Assembly: GCA_002749535.1 (NCBI GenBank)
Contig: MZZL01000406.1
Coordinates: forward strand, 56,653-120,652
Source of the DNA: Apophysomyces variabilis
Lineage: Eukaryota > Mucoromycota > Mucoromycetes > Mucorales > Mucoraceae
DNA: 64,000 nt
Direction: 5' to 3'
Shown here: positions 61,536-64,000 of the stretch, piece after piece
Position numbering within the stretch: position 1 is the stretch's first letter
Layout of the letters: each line of letters starts with the position of its first letter
Position numbers and translations under genes: made by a program
Notes under the pieces: model-generated
The model's input: only the letters and a program-made list of their open reading frames with translations
Database searches by the model: none
Told to the model about the DNA's origin: nothing

Positions 61536-62879
61536 GATCAAGTTCTCAAAAGTTTGGGTAAATAAGTCTTATGCAATCTGCAGACGTATCTTCCTATGAT
61601 GAATCTGGTAGTGGATAGCGTGCGATGCGTTCACAATCGCAGATGAAACGAATATGTTTCGCATAGCTTGATCATTCAGTAAAAAAAGCTGCATAGCGCA
61701 GTCACGATTATGCTTGCTTGTCTAAGCGCGCAAATAATCGCTATGAAACAAAAAAGATCTACAAAGTACTTACTTCCCGATCAATCGCATAATTATGAGA
61801 TGCAGACTGTCATGCTCGTCAAGAATATTGCCTTGACCATCTTCATAAGGATATCAACTGTTATACCTCTAAATATATAAAAATTAATAGTGTAATATTT
61901 AATCTGATAATGGAATGAGACAAGCAATATACGCGAGACTCAATGTAGGATGATGTTTATTTGAATCAAAACATTACTCTTTATACTAAATTTTCTGTGG
62001 GTCTAGATAGACAGGACTGTGTTTATAGACTGTGCTTTGTACTAAGTGATTGGTAATTGCCTTCTATAATGGAGAAACTTCTCTGTAGCAGATCGTAGTG
62101 AAATATTCGAGTAGAAGTTGAGAAAATATGCGTATGGATTGCAAGAGAAAAAGGGAACAGTAAAATACTGTGAGACTTTGGTATATCCTTTATTTAGAGT
62201 ATAAGTTGCTCCCTTTTATATGTCTCGACTAGTAAAATTGGATTTAGAGCACCAAATGTAACTGAGCTTCATTTAATATCTTTGTTGATCACTTGCGGAT
62301 ACAACACGTAGAAGCTCAGCATTGGCTACTTGCACGTTTACAAGTTAGTATCAGATTTATATACAAGCGTGATAAGTAAAAAAGCTAATAACAAAAGGAG
62401 CAAAATACTGTGGATGCTAATTTGTGCGCTGAGCATTTGGATCCTTTGATTGATAAAAAGGAAATGATAAAGTATATGTTTAAAGCTTAAAAGATACCGA
62501 TCAGCATTCAATTATCTAAAAGTGCCTTTTTTAATGAATAATCTATCAATATTTTCTAATTTTACACATTGATATTACCTCTTTTCTAAGAAGAACCAAT
62601 TTATTTTCCTATTATTATTATATATTCATATTAAATAACATTTAAACTACCTTAACCTTTTTACTTCTCTATATCCTCATAAGGCTAGTAAAATACATTA
62701 ATACTTTAATATATATTGATACTTTTATATATAAAAAGATTTGTCAAGCTTTTTTATATAATAACTCTTTCTATAAATATAATATTTGGTTTTTTCAAGC
62801 ATGCAAATATTGAGTAAATGTGACCTTTAGTTTTAATAACTAGTAACTTCAGTAACTGATAGGATTAATACTTCATCTA

Positions 62880-62903
62880 GGGCTTAAAATGGGCAGGATT
62901 TAA
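62880..62903 (+). repeat. GGGCTTAAAATGGGCAGG repeat unit 1
   Basis: Shares the 18-bp core GGGCTTAAAATGGGCAGG with 63457-63474 and continues with a similar (T/C)TTAAC(T/C)A(G)...CAG tail. A direct repeat 577 bp apart, possibly the ends or subrepeats of an unclassified element. Confidence 0.6.
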
Positions 62904-63456
62904 CTAGGCAGTGAAGTGTCAAAAGTGAGATCAAAATAAAGAAAGGATAACCGATGGAATCAGCGAGACTGAGATGATGTTCTTTATTTTCAAGTGCTTT
63001 TCTTTTATAGTTTTCTAGTTGAATGATCGGGACTATAAGTGTGAAACTTCTTGTAAACCAATAACATAAGAAGAAAAGTTTTCATCCAATTGTCTGTAAC
63101 ATAAACCAATGGTACAATTGAAGAATCAAGTGTTATTGGTGTTAAGGATAAGACAATGATAGTTCCTGGTAATCGGTAAGAAAGCTAGGAACAAAAAGTT
63201 CTTTTTTCAGATACCGAAAGTCAGAATCGGAGATGAATATGTGATCTCGTGTAACATGAAAAGTTTTACAAGAAGTTCACCTGGCTATAGCTGAGACATT
63301 GCCAAGATTCAGAAAATATGGCTAAGTCACTATGAAAAGGATGTCGGATACAACAGGCAGGTCAATTTTATAGCCCAGAACCTGGCCCACTAAGCCTGCT
63401 CAGCAGACATCTAATCAGGCAGGGTCAATTATAAGCTATAACTTTACCTAGAAAAA

Positions 63457-63480
63457 GGGCTTAAAATGGGCAGGCCTTAA
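63457..63480 (+). repeat. GGGCTTAAAATGGGCAGG repeat unit 2
   Basis: Second unit of the direct repeat. It opens a 150-bp stretch dense in GGCC/GGGC/CTGGG words (63457-63620) with several short self-complementary segments. Confidence 0.6.
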
Positions 63481-64000
63481 CCAGTCAGGTCATAACTGGG
63501 CTGGGTCAGGATATTGACCCATGGCCTGCTGGGCTGGGCCAAGATCTTAACCCAGAACCTGGCATACTAGGCCTATTGCACTAAGATGGGCCCATTGACC
63601 TGTGGGCCAACTTGGGCGGGCCATATCAGGCACTGCGGTAGAGTAGGCGTTTTACCCACATTTTACCCCTGGGTAATACATGATGTTTTACCCACTTTCC
63701 CATGGGGGGAGCAATCTTCAGTATTGTTCAGTCTCTCCTTTCCCAAAAGAGAAAAACTACCAAATGTAAAAATATAAGCAGTATGACAGTGTATGTGTGA
63801 TTCCCAGGAACTGCGTCAATATTTATATCACGCGCTTTTAACATGGTTTTTTTTCTTTTTTATGGGGTTATTCGCATTTTCTTTTTATTATCGGTTTTTT
63901 TTCACAAACTTTTTCCTCTGCTTTTTTTCACTCTATGGCGTTTTCAGTACTTCTTCATCGGCAAACTCACTTTCACAATGTTGATGATATATCATCTTAA

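Larger units (their letters stand above)
61536..64000. other. AT-rich terminal region without recognised genes
   Basis: 2.5 kb. 62300-62850 is extremely AT-rich with TA-rich runs. From about 63350 it becomes richer in GGGC/GCCC words. The frames at 63586-63777 and 63793-63984 (+) are low-complexity and not supported. Confidence 0.5.

Overview
This is a nuclear chromosome segment from a filamentous early-diverging fungus, most likely Mucoromycota (Mucorales-like). The genes are rich in short introns (about 50-150 nt, GT...AG). The coding exons are mid-GC and the spacers are AT-rich and full of pyrimidine tracts. The gene set is eukaryotic and fungal: a Cdc25-type RasGEF with an N-terminal SH3 domain, an Ndt80/PhoG factor, an HSF-domain factor, CHL4/CENP-N and a GH9 glucanase. 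I rebuilt spliced models by hand from splice signals, phase and family motifs. Unless an entry says otherwise, the exon phases close to one open frame.

Layout. 1-393 is the 3' end of a PLP-dependent decarboxylase, followed by a 2.7 kb spacer. 3066-8397 holds a RasGEF convergent with a TORC1-subunit-like low-complexity protein. 9654-14519 holds RPS11, arginase and a tail-anchored class-3-type aldehyde dehydrogenase. 15417-19311 holds an acidic C2HC protein convergent with an Ndt80/PhoG transcription factor. A 4 kb gene-free block follows. 23342-24727 is an HSF-domain factor and 26026-29009 a large secreted subtilase. A 2.6 kb decayed Tc1/mariner-like transposon with long inverted ends sits 17 bp after the subtilase stop. 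32226-37037 holds a RNF10/Mag2-type RING protein convergent with a GPI-type GH9 enzyme. 38877-48572 holds a Cys-rich protein, a compact RBR protein, a Myb/SANT-like protein and CHL4/CENP-N. 51719-57689 holds PXMP4, EXO1 and RPL24. The last 6 kb is gene-poor. It carries a second copy of part of the transposon (59597-60762) and an intronless gene for a bacterial-type DUF3175 protein (61179-61535).

The neighbouring genes do not form an obvious pathway cluster. They are a mix of housekeeping genes (RPS11, RPL24, EXO1, CHL4, PXMP4), nutrient/growth signalling (RasGEF, TORC1-like), nitrogen and aldehyde metabolism (arginase, ALDH) and secreted enzymes (subtilase, GH9). The strongest leads are the DUF3175 gene as a candidate bacterial transfer, the GH9 protein whose usual catalytic aspartates are replaced, and the TIR transposon with its partial second copy 29 kb away. 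RPL24 also has an unexplained one-base frame break at a splice junction. No complete undescribed multi-gene system was seen.
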